This document shows positions 37,891-49,210 of a stretch of 64,000 bases of DNA, piece by piece. The notes beneath the pieces were generated by a model. That model saw only the letters and a program-made list of their open reading frames with translations, was not told where the DNA came from and searched no databases. The position numbers were made by a program, and so were the translations under genes. The stretch's first letter is position 1. Each line of letters opens with the position of its first letter. This DNA comes from Galbula dea (Eukaryota > Chordata > Aves > Piciformes > Galbulidae): NCBI GenBank assembly GCA_013399015.1, contig VWZX01000934.1:806001-870000 (forward strand), written 5' to 3'.

Positions 37891-39109
37891 ACCTGACTTC
37901 CAAGAGGGAATAGAGACACCTAGTTTACTTGTGGGCAAGAGAGTAGAGGAGTGTGAGGAGCAATGTGAGCAGATGCCCCTTCCTCCTCTCCCCCTCTGGG
38001 TGATGGTACAGTTTGATCTGTGACTCACTCTGAAGGGACCCAAAAATGGTACATTGTGTCTCAGAGAGGGAAGGTGCAGGATTTGTTTAAAAAACACTAC
38101 TTTATTCCTTTTTGCCTCCCCTGTGCCTCTCTTAAAATAGAGTTTTATCCCTGCTTTTGGCCAGGATCCTATAATCCTACACAATTTAGCATTTTCTCTT
38201 GGGAAGATGTCTCTGGCTGCAGTCTGTTCTAAAAGGAGCTCAGTGATTATCTGGCTTTATGCTGCACATCTGCAGGCAGGCACTGCCCACCCTGTCCCAT
38301 CCCCAGCCCAGGGGCTCTGTAGATTGCATCCCTTGGCTGTTTCATGCTCTGAGGGACATGAGGAGCCTACTTCGTGTCCCAGTAGGAAGAATTAGGGTGA
38401 AGGAGGGGAAAGGAGCCTTTTGGGAAGGAAATGCCCACAAGCAAGAGGGGGAGCAGCTTCCTAACAGGAACTCCAAGGAGCATCCATTGAGTCCTCATGC
38501 AGCCCTGGCCACTAGCTCCTCCAGGAAGAGCAGCCCAGGGAGCTCTGCCCATGGCAGCTTCTCTCTGTTTTATTTTTTACCCCTTTTTGCTGCTTTGTTG
38601 GTTTCTCCCCAGCCTTCTTTTTATTATTATTGTTCAGCAGCACAGAGTGGTCCAGTCCCTGACAGCATGTTGCCTCCACTCTGCCTGCACAAGAGGTTGG
38701 AAATCCACATGGGCACAAGCAACCTTTCTGGGGAGGGTCTAGAAAATCTGGAGACATTCCATGGTCTCCATCCACCCCCACCCAGTAAATCTGCATTTCA
38801 ATCTCCCATCCCCAAGGGCAGAGACTGTTTCCCTTTTTTTTTTTTTCTGTAATCCTTTTTCAAGGCAGAGCTGCGTGTTGGGAACAGCAAGGAAAAGTGT
38901 GACAGACTGGTGGGAGTTTCACTTGCAGCAGTGAAACGTGATAGAGGAATAGGAGAGGGGAGCAAGCCTGGCTGGAGAGGGGACTGGTGTTAGCCAGAGC
39001 ACTGTGGCTACAGGGAGGAAGGGGCAGGCAGGGAACTGAGGCTTCCTTGACACCTCAGAGCTGCAGTGCTAGGGAAAAGGCTGAAAGGAGAAAAGAAGGA
39101 GGGGAGGCA

Positions 39110-39232
39110 GCATGTAAAAGACATGTAGATGTGGCACTTAGGAACATAGTTTAGTGGTGGCCCTGGTAGTAGACTAATGGCTGGACTTGATCTTAAAGGG
39201 CTTTTCCAACCTGAATGATTCCATGATTCTAC
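39110..39232 (+). mobile_element. CR1 LINE 3'-end fragment, sense
   Basis: Contains GACATGTAGATGTGGCACTT, GGACTTGATCTTAAAGGGCT and the tail ATTCCATGATTCTAC. About 120 bases remain. Confidence 0.8.
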
Positions 39233-39694
39233 AGGCAAAAGATGCCACTGGTGTCTCCAGTGTCTGTCATTAAATCACATCCCTGCTCTCTGCCTCAGTT
39301 TCCTTTCATGTCTGCTGGAGCTGAGCCTGTGCATCTTACCCACAGTGTGCTTGAAAGGGGAACCAAGGAGCAAAGGAGCAGCCAGGCTGGAGCTGCTTCC
39401 TTACAGATAGGTACTGCTGGGTGGGAGAAAAAGGGCAGGAGTTTGATTTCACTTTACTCTTGCCTAGGGAATGTTTGTGCCTGCACTGCAGCAGCATTAA
39501 AGCAAGTGCTGTCAGTGGTGGGTGAGCAGCAGATGGCCAGTGAGCAGAGATCACTAGATCTTTAGGCAGGAGATGATGGCTGCAGGCAGCCAGGGTCATG
39601 CTGCTGCAGGAAGGATGGGTGTTCCTTCCCAGACAGCCACTGAAGGTGTTGACAATGATGTTGATGATCCTCTGCTGGGTTTGAAGAGACTCCT

Positions 39695-39774
39695 CCCATG
39701 GCAGGGCTGATGGGGTGACATGCTCTGCACCTGGCCCATGGCAGGGCTGAGGGGGTGGCATGCTCTCCACCTGG
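39695..39774. repeat. Tandem duplicate, 40-bp unit, next to splice acceptor
   Basis: Units at 39695-39734 and 39735-39774 both start CCCATGGCAGGGCTGA and end CTCTNCACCTGG, with the start of a third (CCCAT) after them. The second copy ends 31 bases before the ASTN2 exon at 39806. Confidence 0.93.
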
Positions 39775-39805
39775 CCCATCTGATGGAGCTCCTGTTGTTC
39801 TCCAG

Positions 39806-39994
39806 GTGTGTGGAGGAGTACAAGCTGGCTCCAGATGGGAAGTCCTGCCTGATGCTGTCTGATATCTGTGAGGGCCCCAAGTGCCTGAAGTCAGATGCCA
39901 AGTTCAATGACACCCTCTTTGGGGAGATGCTTCATGGCTACAACAACAGAAGCCAGCATGTCAACCAAGGGCAAGTGTTCCAGATGACTTTCAG
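39806..39994 (+). CDS. ASTN2: ASTN2 internal exon, end of EGF-like module into MACPF approach
   Basis: This 189-base exon follows TGTTGTTCTCCAG and precedes donor GTATGG at 39995. One base completes the glycine codon from the previous exon, and two bases of an arginine codon are left at the end. The product starts CVEEYKLAPDGKSCLMLSD and ends with NQGQVFQMTF. Two potential N-glycosylation sequons are visible, NDT in FNDTLF and NRS in YNNRSQH. The pattern CEGPKCLK is the ASTN2 version; from memory ASTN1 differs strongly here. A duplicated 40-bp repeat ends only 31 bases before the exon, so it reaches the expected branch-point zone. The intron after this exon is the largest fully contained one (20.4 kb). 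Confidence 0.93.
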
Positions 39995-41591
39995 GTATGG
40001 TCTGGTTGTGCTCTCAGTTTTGGGAACATCAGGATGTGGAGATGGGGCCAAGTTTTGTTGGTGCAGAGGCAGCATTCCTGGCATGTTCACTGGGAGAAGA
40101 GAGCAAGAGGATGACAAGCATCCAGAGTTTTGCTCCATGCTCATCCTTCCCACAGGCAGCAGCATAGGACCCTCCTGGGCCAGAGTGTGCTTCTCATTAG
40201 ATGAGTGTTTGGTTGCCTCTAATGGGCTTTTCTTGATGGTGTTGCCTCATCTCTCTGTGACTGCTGATGGTCTTCCTCTCTCTGATATCCTGCACCCATG
40301 AGTTCTGCTGTTCAGTTGCATGCCTTACCAAAGAGCATTGCCTTTTTGTGTGTTTCCAGCTGAGCTGGTTTTATTCAGTGCTCCCAGTTACAGTGCTGGG
40401 AGGAGCTGTAGATAGAGCATGATGAGAAAGACCACAGATAAGCTAGATGTAAATACCCCACCAAAGTGCTGGTGGAAGATAGCAGAGGCTGCTGGCAAGC
40501 TGCACCCCAGGTATATCAAGAGTGCCAAGGGTCAGATGTGGGAGGGGAGAGAGCAGAGTCTGAACTTCCCAGGTCTTCACCTTGCAGTGCTTGTGGAAGA
40601 GAACTTGCTGGTAATTGCTGAATTCAGGGCTGGAACATGAGCTGATTTATTTATTTCCCTTTGTTTCACTGAGTGCAGCTTCATTTTAATTGAGTATGAA
40701 CCAAGGTGGGTGTAGGAGTTTGAGAGCAGCAGCATTGATCATGGGCAGGAGAGGATCCAGCCCACATCCCACCAGACATGACTCTTCCTTGCCCAGCATC
40801 TCCCAGTGCACCAAGGGTTTCTGAGGCACACAGACCTCATTGCTGCCTCCAATTGGAGCTGCAGTTGTGGGTGCTCCTCACTGCTGGCCACAGTGTTTTT
40901 CTGGCCACTTTTTCCCCTAGCAGAGTACAGAGCCTTCCTGGCTATGAATTCTTGCTGAACTCTGGCCTTTTTCACTCTTGATGGCAGATGAATGATGAGC
41001 TCCATGGGCACAAAGGCACTCAGAAAGCTGCAGCCAGCAGAGTGCTGGAAGCCAGCAGAACCACAGCCTTTGCTGCAAGTGAGAGTTGACAGGACACAAA
41101 GGCATTTTTCCCAGTGGGCTCCTCTCTGCTTTCTCTCCCTCCCACATTACAAGCATCAGTGTGTCCCTCAGAGCAGAGCCAGGGCTACAGAGCTGACATT
41201 TGCCACGAGCTGGTGGATCAAACAGGTTTGAGGGCTTGAAAATCTCCTCAAGCCCATCTCCTGGAAATGCCAGACCTGGATGGGCTCCCCCTGAATGAGG
41301 TCCAGCCCCAGCTTGTGCAGCTAATCTCTATGCACCAAACCTTCTTTTGCAGAGGCTTAAATTTTCTCTCCAGCTCATCCATAGCCTGCTCTTTGCTTGC
41401 ACTGCAAAGCAGGAGGGATGGAAGGCCATCATCCTGCCCCTGCCTCAGCCAGGGCTGGGGTCTAAGAGCTGCTTTGTTGCTGTCAGGAAGCAAACACATC
41501 CCCTGTCCTCAGGACTACACTGCAGCTGGAAAGAACACAAGGTTGCTGTGGGTCTGGTTTATCCTGGGGAGATGTGGCTTCTCCAGGTCAC

Positions 41592-41838
41592 ATCACAGAA
41601 TCATAATTCATGGAATGGTTTGGGTCAGAAGGGACCTTCCAAGGTCACCTACTTCAACCCCCCTGCAGTGAGCAGGGACATCTGCAAGTAGATCAGGTTG
41701 CTCAGAGCCCCAAACAACCTGAGCTGGAATGGTTTCAGGGATGGGACGTCTCCCACCTCTCTGGGCAACCTGGGACAGGCTCTCACCACCCTCAGTGTAA
41801 AACATTTCTTCCTTATATCTAATCTAAATCTACAACCT
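41592..41838 (-). mobile_element. CR1 LINE fragment, antisense
   Basis: The reversed element starts TCACAGAATCATAATTCATG and includes CAGGTTGCTCAGAGCCCC, CTCTGGGCAACCTGGGACAG and CACCACCCTCAGTGTAAAAC. Confidence 0.87.
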
Positions 41839-42569
41839 ATGTCATCTGAGGGCATCCTGGAGGTGGTAGTTTGGGCAGTCCCAGGCTGGACTGGGAGCTG
41901 TTCCTGCCAGGGTAGCCCCCAGCCTCTTTGCTTTCCAGATGAAACACCTATGGTGTTGGGAATGAATCTTCCATGGCTCAGAGCACTCCCTAGGACTGTG
42001 GCTGACAGGTTTTAAGGTTAAAAAAAACCCAAGGACTGTTAGGGATGGATCCTTCTTCCCATGGCTGACACTGCCCCTACCATGCTGCTTGGGTGGTGGC
42101 CAGGCTGTGTGAAGTGATGGGAAACTTTTCCCAGGGGGTTTTGCATAGCAAGAGCCTGGTTCTTGCCATCATGACCTTGCATGGCCATGCCTTGCCATCA
42201 CAAACAGGGGTTTCAGTGCCTGCTATCAGCTGCAGGACTAGTCCTGGGTCTAATAGCTGTGAGAGGCAGGAGAAAGCAAGTCTGAAATGAGAGGAACCTG
42301 CAGATCCTATCCTCATGTTGTAGGAGGCTGTAGCATGTGATGCACTGGCTGGGCAGGGCTTGGAGCCAGAGTGCAGCACATCCTGCTTCAGAAATGCTTT
42401 CAACTGCCTGGAAGGTCAGCACAGCCACCCTTTCCCATTTGGATGTAGCTGCTTGGCTCCAGAAGCACCAGGACTCACTTCCCTGTGTGCAGCATCCTTC
42501 CCTGTGGCCAGGCTGCCCAGTGTGGTGGAGGGTTAGGCTGTAGAAGCACCATTACATCATCTCCTAACA

Positions 42570-42850
42570 AGGGAAGAGAAGGAGGTTAATGGAGAAGAAA
42601 TTATTAACTAAAAGATGTAATTTGCCTCTGATTTTCATAGATATTCAAGAACCTCTCTAAGCATTAAGACACCAGCTGTTAGAGAAGCCCTTAATTTAGT
42701 GCATTTGAAACATAGCAGGAAGCTGCCTAATACCCAGGATTAAAAGCCTGTTTCTGCAAAGTAGGAGCAAGAACCTGCTATCAGAACAAGGGGCTGAGTA
42801 TTTTAGAGGGATTTATAACTGCTGGGATCCTTTAGCTATTCAGATGTGAC
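42570..42850. other. AT-rich block, candidate conserved non-exonic element
   Basis: Includes AAATTATTAACTAAAAG, GATGTAATTTGCC and CCCTTAATTTAGTGC in otherwise repeat-free intron. Confidence 0.3.
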
Positions 42851-44587
42851 TGTCCTTTGAATGGTGTCTACTTCCCATGGTGCCACATCTTCAGTGTCTT
42901 TCCCAAATAGGATCTGCTCAATCCAGCAGGCATGGCAGCATGGTGTTGGGAGGGAGCCTTTGTGCTGTCTTGCACCCCCCAAGCCTGGGCCACACCTATC
43001 AGTTACAGCCATACCTCCATCTCATTTGGTTTGGGGTGGTCTCTTTGCCAGCCAACAGTCTGCAGCACTGCTGAGAGCTTCTTGCCCTTCTGGTGGCAGC
43101 ATCTCATGGCTCAGCCCAGCACTGGGGTAGCACCAAGGGCTTTATTGTGGCTGAGCAGTTTAAGAGGAGGAGGATAGACATTTAAGGGTGCAGAGGCAAG
43201 ATGTTGTTTGACATGAGCATGCAGCAGCAGCACACCAGGCTTTGGAGATGCCAGGCTTGAGGCTGGCATGTGTTTCTAGTCAGGGCTTTGGTTTTCCCCT
43301 TGAACCTGCATTGTTTTATCCACGGGGGTCAGGCAGCACCCAAACACTTCAGTGGCATGACTGGGAAGATAGTAACACCCAAGGGAAGGATGGGGGAAGT
43401 GGGTGCTGGCTGCTGTGACCAACATACCCTCATTAGGGATGGGCAACCTCCAGAGCAGTTCAGTCTGCATGCACTTTCTGTACTCCATAGGTACACCAGC
43501 ACTGGTTCACACCTCTCTGTGTTGCATAGAGCCTCTCCCTGCTCACACATCCCTTCCTGCTGGTGCCAAGGACCCTTTCTACATCCATCAGTGACAGTGA
43601 AACCACAGCCCAGAAGGACTGAGCACCTCCTCAGCCCTGCAGCTCAGCTTAAGCCACCATGGAGCTCTGTGGACAGGTTTTTTTCTGTGCTGAGGAGGCT
43701 TAATCACCACTAGTTATCTCTGTGGTGATAACTGACCTGTTGGACAAGACAGCATCGAGGTTCCTGCTCAGAGGAGTGCACCATGTTATTGCTGCTAGTT
43801 TATTGCAAGGATTTCAGTCAAATTGCTTCTCCAGTGACTCTTCTCTTGCATGGTCCCTTGCTGGGCAATTGGGTGGGGGGCAGAGGAGAATCCTTTCATC
43901 ACACAGCAGAACTCTCCCTTGCTCCTTCCACTGCTGAGCCAAAAGCCTATTCAGATCCACCCTCTTCTGGGTGTTCCTCTCTCTTAAACAGGTCCTTCCC
44001 TTTGCTGAAGTGCAGGGTGGTGTTAATAACTAGGTGGGATTGGAGCTGATCTATTCCAGTCACACCTCACAGTTTAGCTGGGAGGCTCAGCAGTGGATCC
44101 AGCTCACTGAAGACTAGATTAGTGAGATTTTCCCCCCATTGCCTCATGGTGGGGCAGAGCCCAAACTCTGCACCCTCCCTAAATCACTGGGGGATTATTT
44201 TCCAAATAGGTTGTTTGTTTGTTCCTTACCTGTTTTGTGCTGTCTCTTTGCCATGGGGGAATAGAGATTTTTGTCCAAGAGCTGTTTGCAGTTTCAGACT
44301 GTTGCTTTTATGCTGCTAATATGGAGAAAGCCCAAATTACTAGCCATGGAGCCAGCTTTACTCACTGGGTTATTACTGCATGGCAAACAGGATGTCAGAG
44401 CACTCCCCAGGGAGCAACCCTTTGCCCTATCCAGGGTCCCTTCCCTGCCCTACCTCCAGCTCTGCTGCTCATTCCAGCTCTTGCTCCAGCTTGGTGTAAC
44501 CCCAGCCACAGGGAGGACATTGCTTAGCCACACAGCCCTCATTTGATCCCCTCCAGCATAGATGCAGCAAGTCCAGGTAGTTTCTGA

Positions 44588-44962
44588 GTGTTGAGGTTGG
44601 TTAGCCTGGAGAAGAGGAGGCTCAGGGGAGACCTTCTCACTCCCTACAACTCCCTGAAAGGAGGTTGGAGCCAGGTGGGGGTTGGGCTCTTTCCCCAAGA
44701 AACAAGCAATAGGACAAGAGGAAACTGCCTTAAGTTGCACTAGGAGGGGTTTAGGTTGGGCATTAGGAAGAATTTCTTCCCCAAAAGAGTTGTCAAGCCC
44801 TGGCCCAGGCTGCCCAGGGCAGTGGTGGAGTCACCATTGCTGGAGGGATTTAAAAGCCCTGGAGAAGTGGTGCTGAGGGCCATGGTTTAGTGGTGACCTG
44901 GCAGTGTTGGACTTGGTGATCCTAAAGATTTTTTCCAACCCAAATGATTCTCTGATTCTATA
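44588..44962 (+). mobile_element. CR1 LINE fragment, sense, one of a near-identical pair
   Basis: Contains GGTTAGCCTGGAGAAGAGGA, GGGCTCTTTCCCCAAGAAAC and AGGAGGGGTTTAGGTTGGGC, ending ATTCTCTGATTCTATAAG. It differs from the copy at 46490-46942 at only a small share of positions across their shared 3' part. Confidence 0.88.
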
Positions 44963-45671
44963 AGCAGCCAAAGTGGTTCAGTGGCTGGAAGAGGGGAAGA
45001 GGATTTGTGTCAGCACTTCCTCACTGCAAAAAAACCTGCTGAGCACCAAGTTTTTTCCTCCCTCCCCAAAACTGGGATAGATGGCTCCAGAGGATGGAGG
45101 GCTGCCATGCTGAGCACCTTCCCACCAACTGGAAGCACTCTTCTCTCTGCAAATAGCTCCTTGGAGGATGCTGCTCCTCCCATTCCCACCTGTAAAACAG
45201 GACTGCTGCTTCTTTCCAGCCTTGGGGAAAGGAAAGGATGGGTTGGAGGTGGTGCTGAGTGCTGGCAGGTGCTGAGGTGGCTGGGATGCCATGGGGAGGG
45301 CTGGGTGCCTGTTCCCCCTGAGCATTGCCAGCCCAGCAGCCAGCTCTGCCTCCACACAGCCCTGTTCTGCTGTCAGGCATGTGCCAGGTCGCTGAACCGA
45401 CACGGGGAATTGTCATAATATTGATGGGGAGTTTGGCAAGTTAATTTTAAATCTGTCACTCCTTCCCCTCAAAGCTTCTCAGCCCTTAATAAACCAGTGT
45501 GGTGATGGCAGGGTGAGCTGACAGCTCAGAGGCATCCCTGCTGGGGAGCTGCTTTGGAATCCATCCCCACCCCATCGCTCCCCCTGCGCTGGGCAAGGCT
45601 TCGTGCCAGCTGCACCCAGTGCCCTCCCAACTGTGGGTGCTGCCAGGGGCCAAGGTGGGTGCTCATCCAGG

Positions 45672-45770
45672 TGCTCCAACCTGCTCTAGGTGAATCTGCT
45701 TTAGCAGAGAAGTTGGACTAGATGATCCCCAGAAGTCCCTTCCAACCCCCACCATGGTGGGAATCTGTGA
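45672..45770 (+). mobile_element. CR1 LINE 3'-end fragment, sense
   Basis: Only the last 100 bases remain, with TTGGACTAGATGATCCCCAG and CCCTTCCAACCCCCACC. The ending resembles the copies at 21375 and 27560. Confidence 0.75.
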
Positions 45771-46489
45771 CCTGGATGCCAGAGGCGGGGTGGGGGCTTC
45801 CCTGGTGCCACCCAGCTGGGAGCTTAGGAACCAGCCCTGGTGAGGAGGTCCTGCCTCCCCAACGGCATAATATGTCCCCTCTGTAACTAGTTAATTTAAC
45901 ACTATGGGAGGGTTTTCATTTCTCTTCCCCCTCTCTTTGAAACTTCCAAGCACAGAGATTCTAATTGCACTCTTTGTTATCCCTGTGCCTGGGAGCTGGG
46001 TGCCAGCCACTACCCCAAAGCCTTGTTTACCTATTCCCCTTCAGGGCAGAATAATGGATGGAGCTCTTTTCCAGTGGCTGCCTTCCCTTTCATTCCTCTT
46101 TTTATTATTTGTTGCTGCAATTCTATTACCTGTTCACAGCCCTAAAGCCTCAGACAGACTACTTGGAGGCAATGATGTTTTTCCAAGCCAAGCTAATGCC
46201 TCAGGCTGTGGTCCTCAGCAGCAGATAAGAGGGTTGTTAGCAGTTTAGCAGCTCTGTGGAGGTGTTGGGGATATGATGCTCTTGCTCTCTGCCCCACTCA
46301 CAGTATGTGCCATGCAGGAGCACTGCCTGCTCCCACCCAGGGGTGCTCCCTGCCGAGCAGAGATGTCCTGGTGCCTGCTTATGACCGTGCCACGTGCAAT
46401 GGTTTTGCAGCCCCCAGAGGTCCCCAATCTGAACTGTTTTTAACACCTCTTGGTCTAGCATTGGGGATGTCCTGGCTGCTCGCTTGACT

Positions 46490-46942
46490 CATGTCCAAGG
46501 AAGGGCAAGGAAGTTGCTGAAAGATTTAGAATAGAAGTGTTGCCAGGAGCAGGTGAGGGAGCTGTGGTTGTTTAGTCTGGAGAAGAGGAGGCTCAGGGAG
46601 ACCTTCTTACACTCTACAGCTCCCTGAAAAGAGGTTGAAGCCAGGTGGGGGTTGGGCTCTTTCCCCAAGAAACAAGCAATAGGACAAGAGGAAACTGCCT
46701 TAAGTTGCACCAGGAGGGGTTTAGGTTGGGCATTGGGAAGAATTTCTTCCCCAAAAGAGTTGTCAAGCCCTGGCCCAGGCTGCCCAGGGCAGTGGTGAAG
46801 TCACCATCACTGGAGGGATTTAAAAGCCATGGAGAAGTGGTGCTGAGGGCCATGGTTTGGTGGTGACCTGGCAGTGCTGGTTAATGGCTAGACTGGGTCT
46901 TCTGGAAAGTCTCTTCCAACAGAAACATTTCTATGATTCTAT
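46490..46942 (+). mobile_element. CR1 LINE fragment, sense, one of a near-identical pair
   Basis: Contains GTTTAGTCTGGAGAAGAGGA, GGGCTCTTTCCCCAAGAAAC and AGGAGGGGTTTAGGTTGGGC, and ends TTTCTATGATTCTATT. It extends about 100 bases further 5' than the copy at 44588. Confidence 0.88.
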
Positions 46943-48155
46943 TCAGCCCTTTGCAAAGCCCACAACACATTGCACAGAGGTGCACACCATGTATTTTTGA
47001 GCACATCCCCACTGACCAGGCTAAGCATTGTGGTTTTATCAATCCACTGTATAAATGACTAATGCAATTAGCACAGCACCCCCTCAGTGAGGTTACTGTC
47101 ACATCCTGCATGCACCAGCCCTGCTCCATTTCAAAGCTCTCATCCCACCGAGAAGGAGAACAGATTGTGCAGCTTTGTGCTGGTATTTCCAGCCACGTGC
47201 TTTTGTGCTGGGTTGGTGATGGGTTTTCATTCTTCTAGCAAAACAAAAGCAAATCTAGTGCCAGTAATATCCTAAAGGCAACACAGGGGTCCAGGACAGA
47301 AAAGATGTTTGTTAAATACACTGGCATGTTAGGAATAGAGATATTTTATGTACTAGAGCTTTTCAGACTTGTTCTGCAGCTGCTGTGGGTAGGATTTAAG
47401 GAGCAGGCTGGTACATCTTTGCTGTGAGCATCTCTTCTTCCTCCTGACTTGTTCCTGCTCTGGATGCATCCCTGAGCTGCCTCATTTCATTCCAGTCTGT
47501 GCAGGCTAACCTTGCATGGGGTCAGTCTCTGCTGTTTGGCCATTGCCCGTGAGAGCCTCACCACTCCCAGCATGTGCCTGAGCCCTGGGGAGGAGGAGGG
47601 AAAGCAGAGTGGAAGCTACTGCCACAGCTGGAGCCCAAAACCAATTCCACATCTGTGAGCTGGGGCTTGGGCTCCTTTCCCAGCCCCTCCAGCTGTGCCA
47701 GGCAGTGTGTGAAGACATGCTAGGACTAAAAGAATAGGTAGGTGTTACAAAACACAACACAACCCCCCATCTTTATCAGGAAGACAAGGAAAAGCCAAGC
47801 AGCTTTCCCTGTATCGTGTCAGCCCTGCAAACTTGTGGGTTGTTGTTTCAAGGGGAGCTCGGGCCCCAGAGGTGGGCAGTGAGAGGCCAGAGGCAGCACA
47901 GTGCCCTGGCTGTTGTGGGTACTACAGGTACACACTCCAAACCTGCTCTCACAGGCACAGGTGCAGTTCAGAGCCCAGGCACTGCTGTTGGAAACAGTAC
48001 CAGCACCCACCAGAGCTGATGGAGTCACCCATGGGCTTTTGCCAGGCTTGGGAAGCAGCCAGCAGTGTCAGAACTTTCCTTTTCCCTGGCAGCAGCAGCT
48101 GCTGCCCCCGCAGCGAGGAATGCCAGGGAGCTGCTCCCCACCCCATCCCCTGCTC

Positions 48156-48156
48156 N
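48156..48156. other. Ambiguous base (N)
   Basis: A single N occurs inside the large intron, the only ambiguous base I found. It marks an unresolved position in the assembly and touches no exon. Confidence 0.99.
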
Positions 48157-49074
48157 TCATTATCTTGTTAGCTGCTGCAGAGGAGGAAGCTGAGATTTGC
48201 ATTCCCACAGCTAATCACGCAGCGCAAACAGAGCTTGTCACCCAGCAGCAGTAATTGGGCTGAGCAGCACTGTGCCCAGGCAGGGAGCCTTCCCAATGCT
48301 TGTGTTCCCATGCCAGTGGAGAGAGCTGAGGACAATGGCTGGGGCTGTGAGGGCATACCGTGGAGGTGAGGAGGGTGATGGGGTTTCTGGGAGCAAGAGG
48401 TGGAGGAAGGCAGCAGGGCTGGGGCTGCTTGTGTTGGCTAGGTTGGTTAACCAGTGAGGAGGAGAGCTGGTCCCTGGGCAGGGTGGGAGCAAGCAGTGGG
48501 ATGCCAGTCTGGAAACACTGCTGGCAAGGTGTGTGTATCTGTAGGAAGATCATGTCTCCTAGCCCTGGGACTGGGAGCTTCTTGTGGGACAGGAGATGAA
48601 GGGTCGGGGGATGCTCATCCCTTAGGGAGCTGGTCTGGGCTGTGGGGTCCTCCTGCAAGGAGCCTGCCCTGCCATCATCAGCCTATCACCCTCAGGGAGT
48701 ACCTGTATCCCACCATGTCAGAGGGCTTAGTGAGGTCTTCAGGGTGCAGCCTGTGAAAAGCTGATGGTGACACCACTGTCTTGAGTCCTGAGCATGAAGA
48801 AAGGATAAAGGTTTGGGAGAGGAGACAAGGAGCCACGCAGGAGAGCAGGGTCGAGAGGTTGGCATTGGGCACTTGCAGAGTAAGAAAGGGACTGTGCTCT
48901 ACTTGCACCCTGGGTTTGGCAGAGGAGTGGTGGTTCATGACCCACCTCCTCCTTGTCACTGTTTCCTTCCTAGTGCCTGGCACTGCCTCTGCTTTTCCAA
49001 GCTCCCAGGGCACACAGGAGCTTTCTTCCTTCCCCTGCAGGGCAATTCATGGGATGGGCTCAGTGACCTCCTAG

Positions 49075-49210
49075 CCTTTCCCATCTCTGACTTTATGATA
49101 TTAATTATAGCTGGTGTTATTGCATAGTTAATCTGTATTATTAAGAGATGCAGTGAAGATTAGTTTTATAGTAATAATGACTCAGATTTTATAGAGTATC
49201 TTTCATCCCA
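49075..49210. other. AT-rich block, candidate conserved non-exonic element
   Basis: A compact run of TGATATTAATTATAGC, TTATTGCATAGTTAATC and TATAGTAATAATGACTC, standing out from GC-richer flanks. Confidence 0.35.

Larger units (their letters stand above)
37158..39805 (+). other. ASTN2: ASTN2 intron, 2.6 kb, minisatellite-bearing
   Basis: This phase-2 intron starts with GTGAGT and ends with TTCTCCAG. About a quarter of it is the minisatellite at 37266-37890. It also holds a T-run at about 38833-38847, a short sense CR1 fragment at about 39110-39232, and the 40-bp duplicate at 39695-39774 just before the acceptor. Nothing coding is visible. Confidence 0.88.

Noticed and set aside
37129..37919. 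Overlapping open frames on both strands encoding repetitive Gln/Pro/Leu-rich peptides
   Set aside because: They are the minisatellite translated in several frames. Frames on both strands are open equally, which shows lack of stops and not coding selection.
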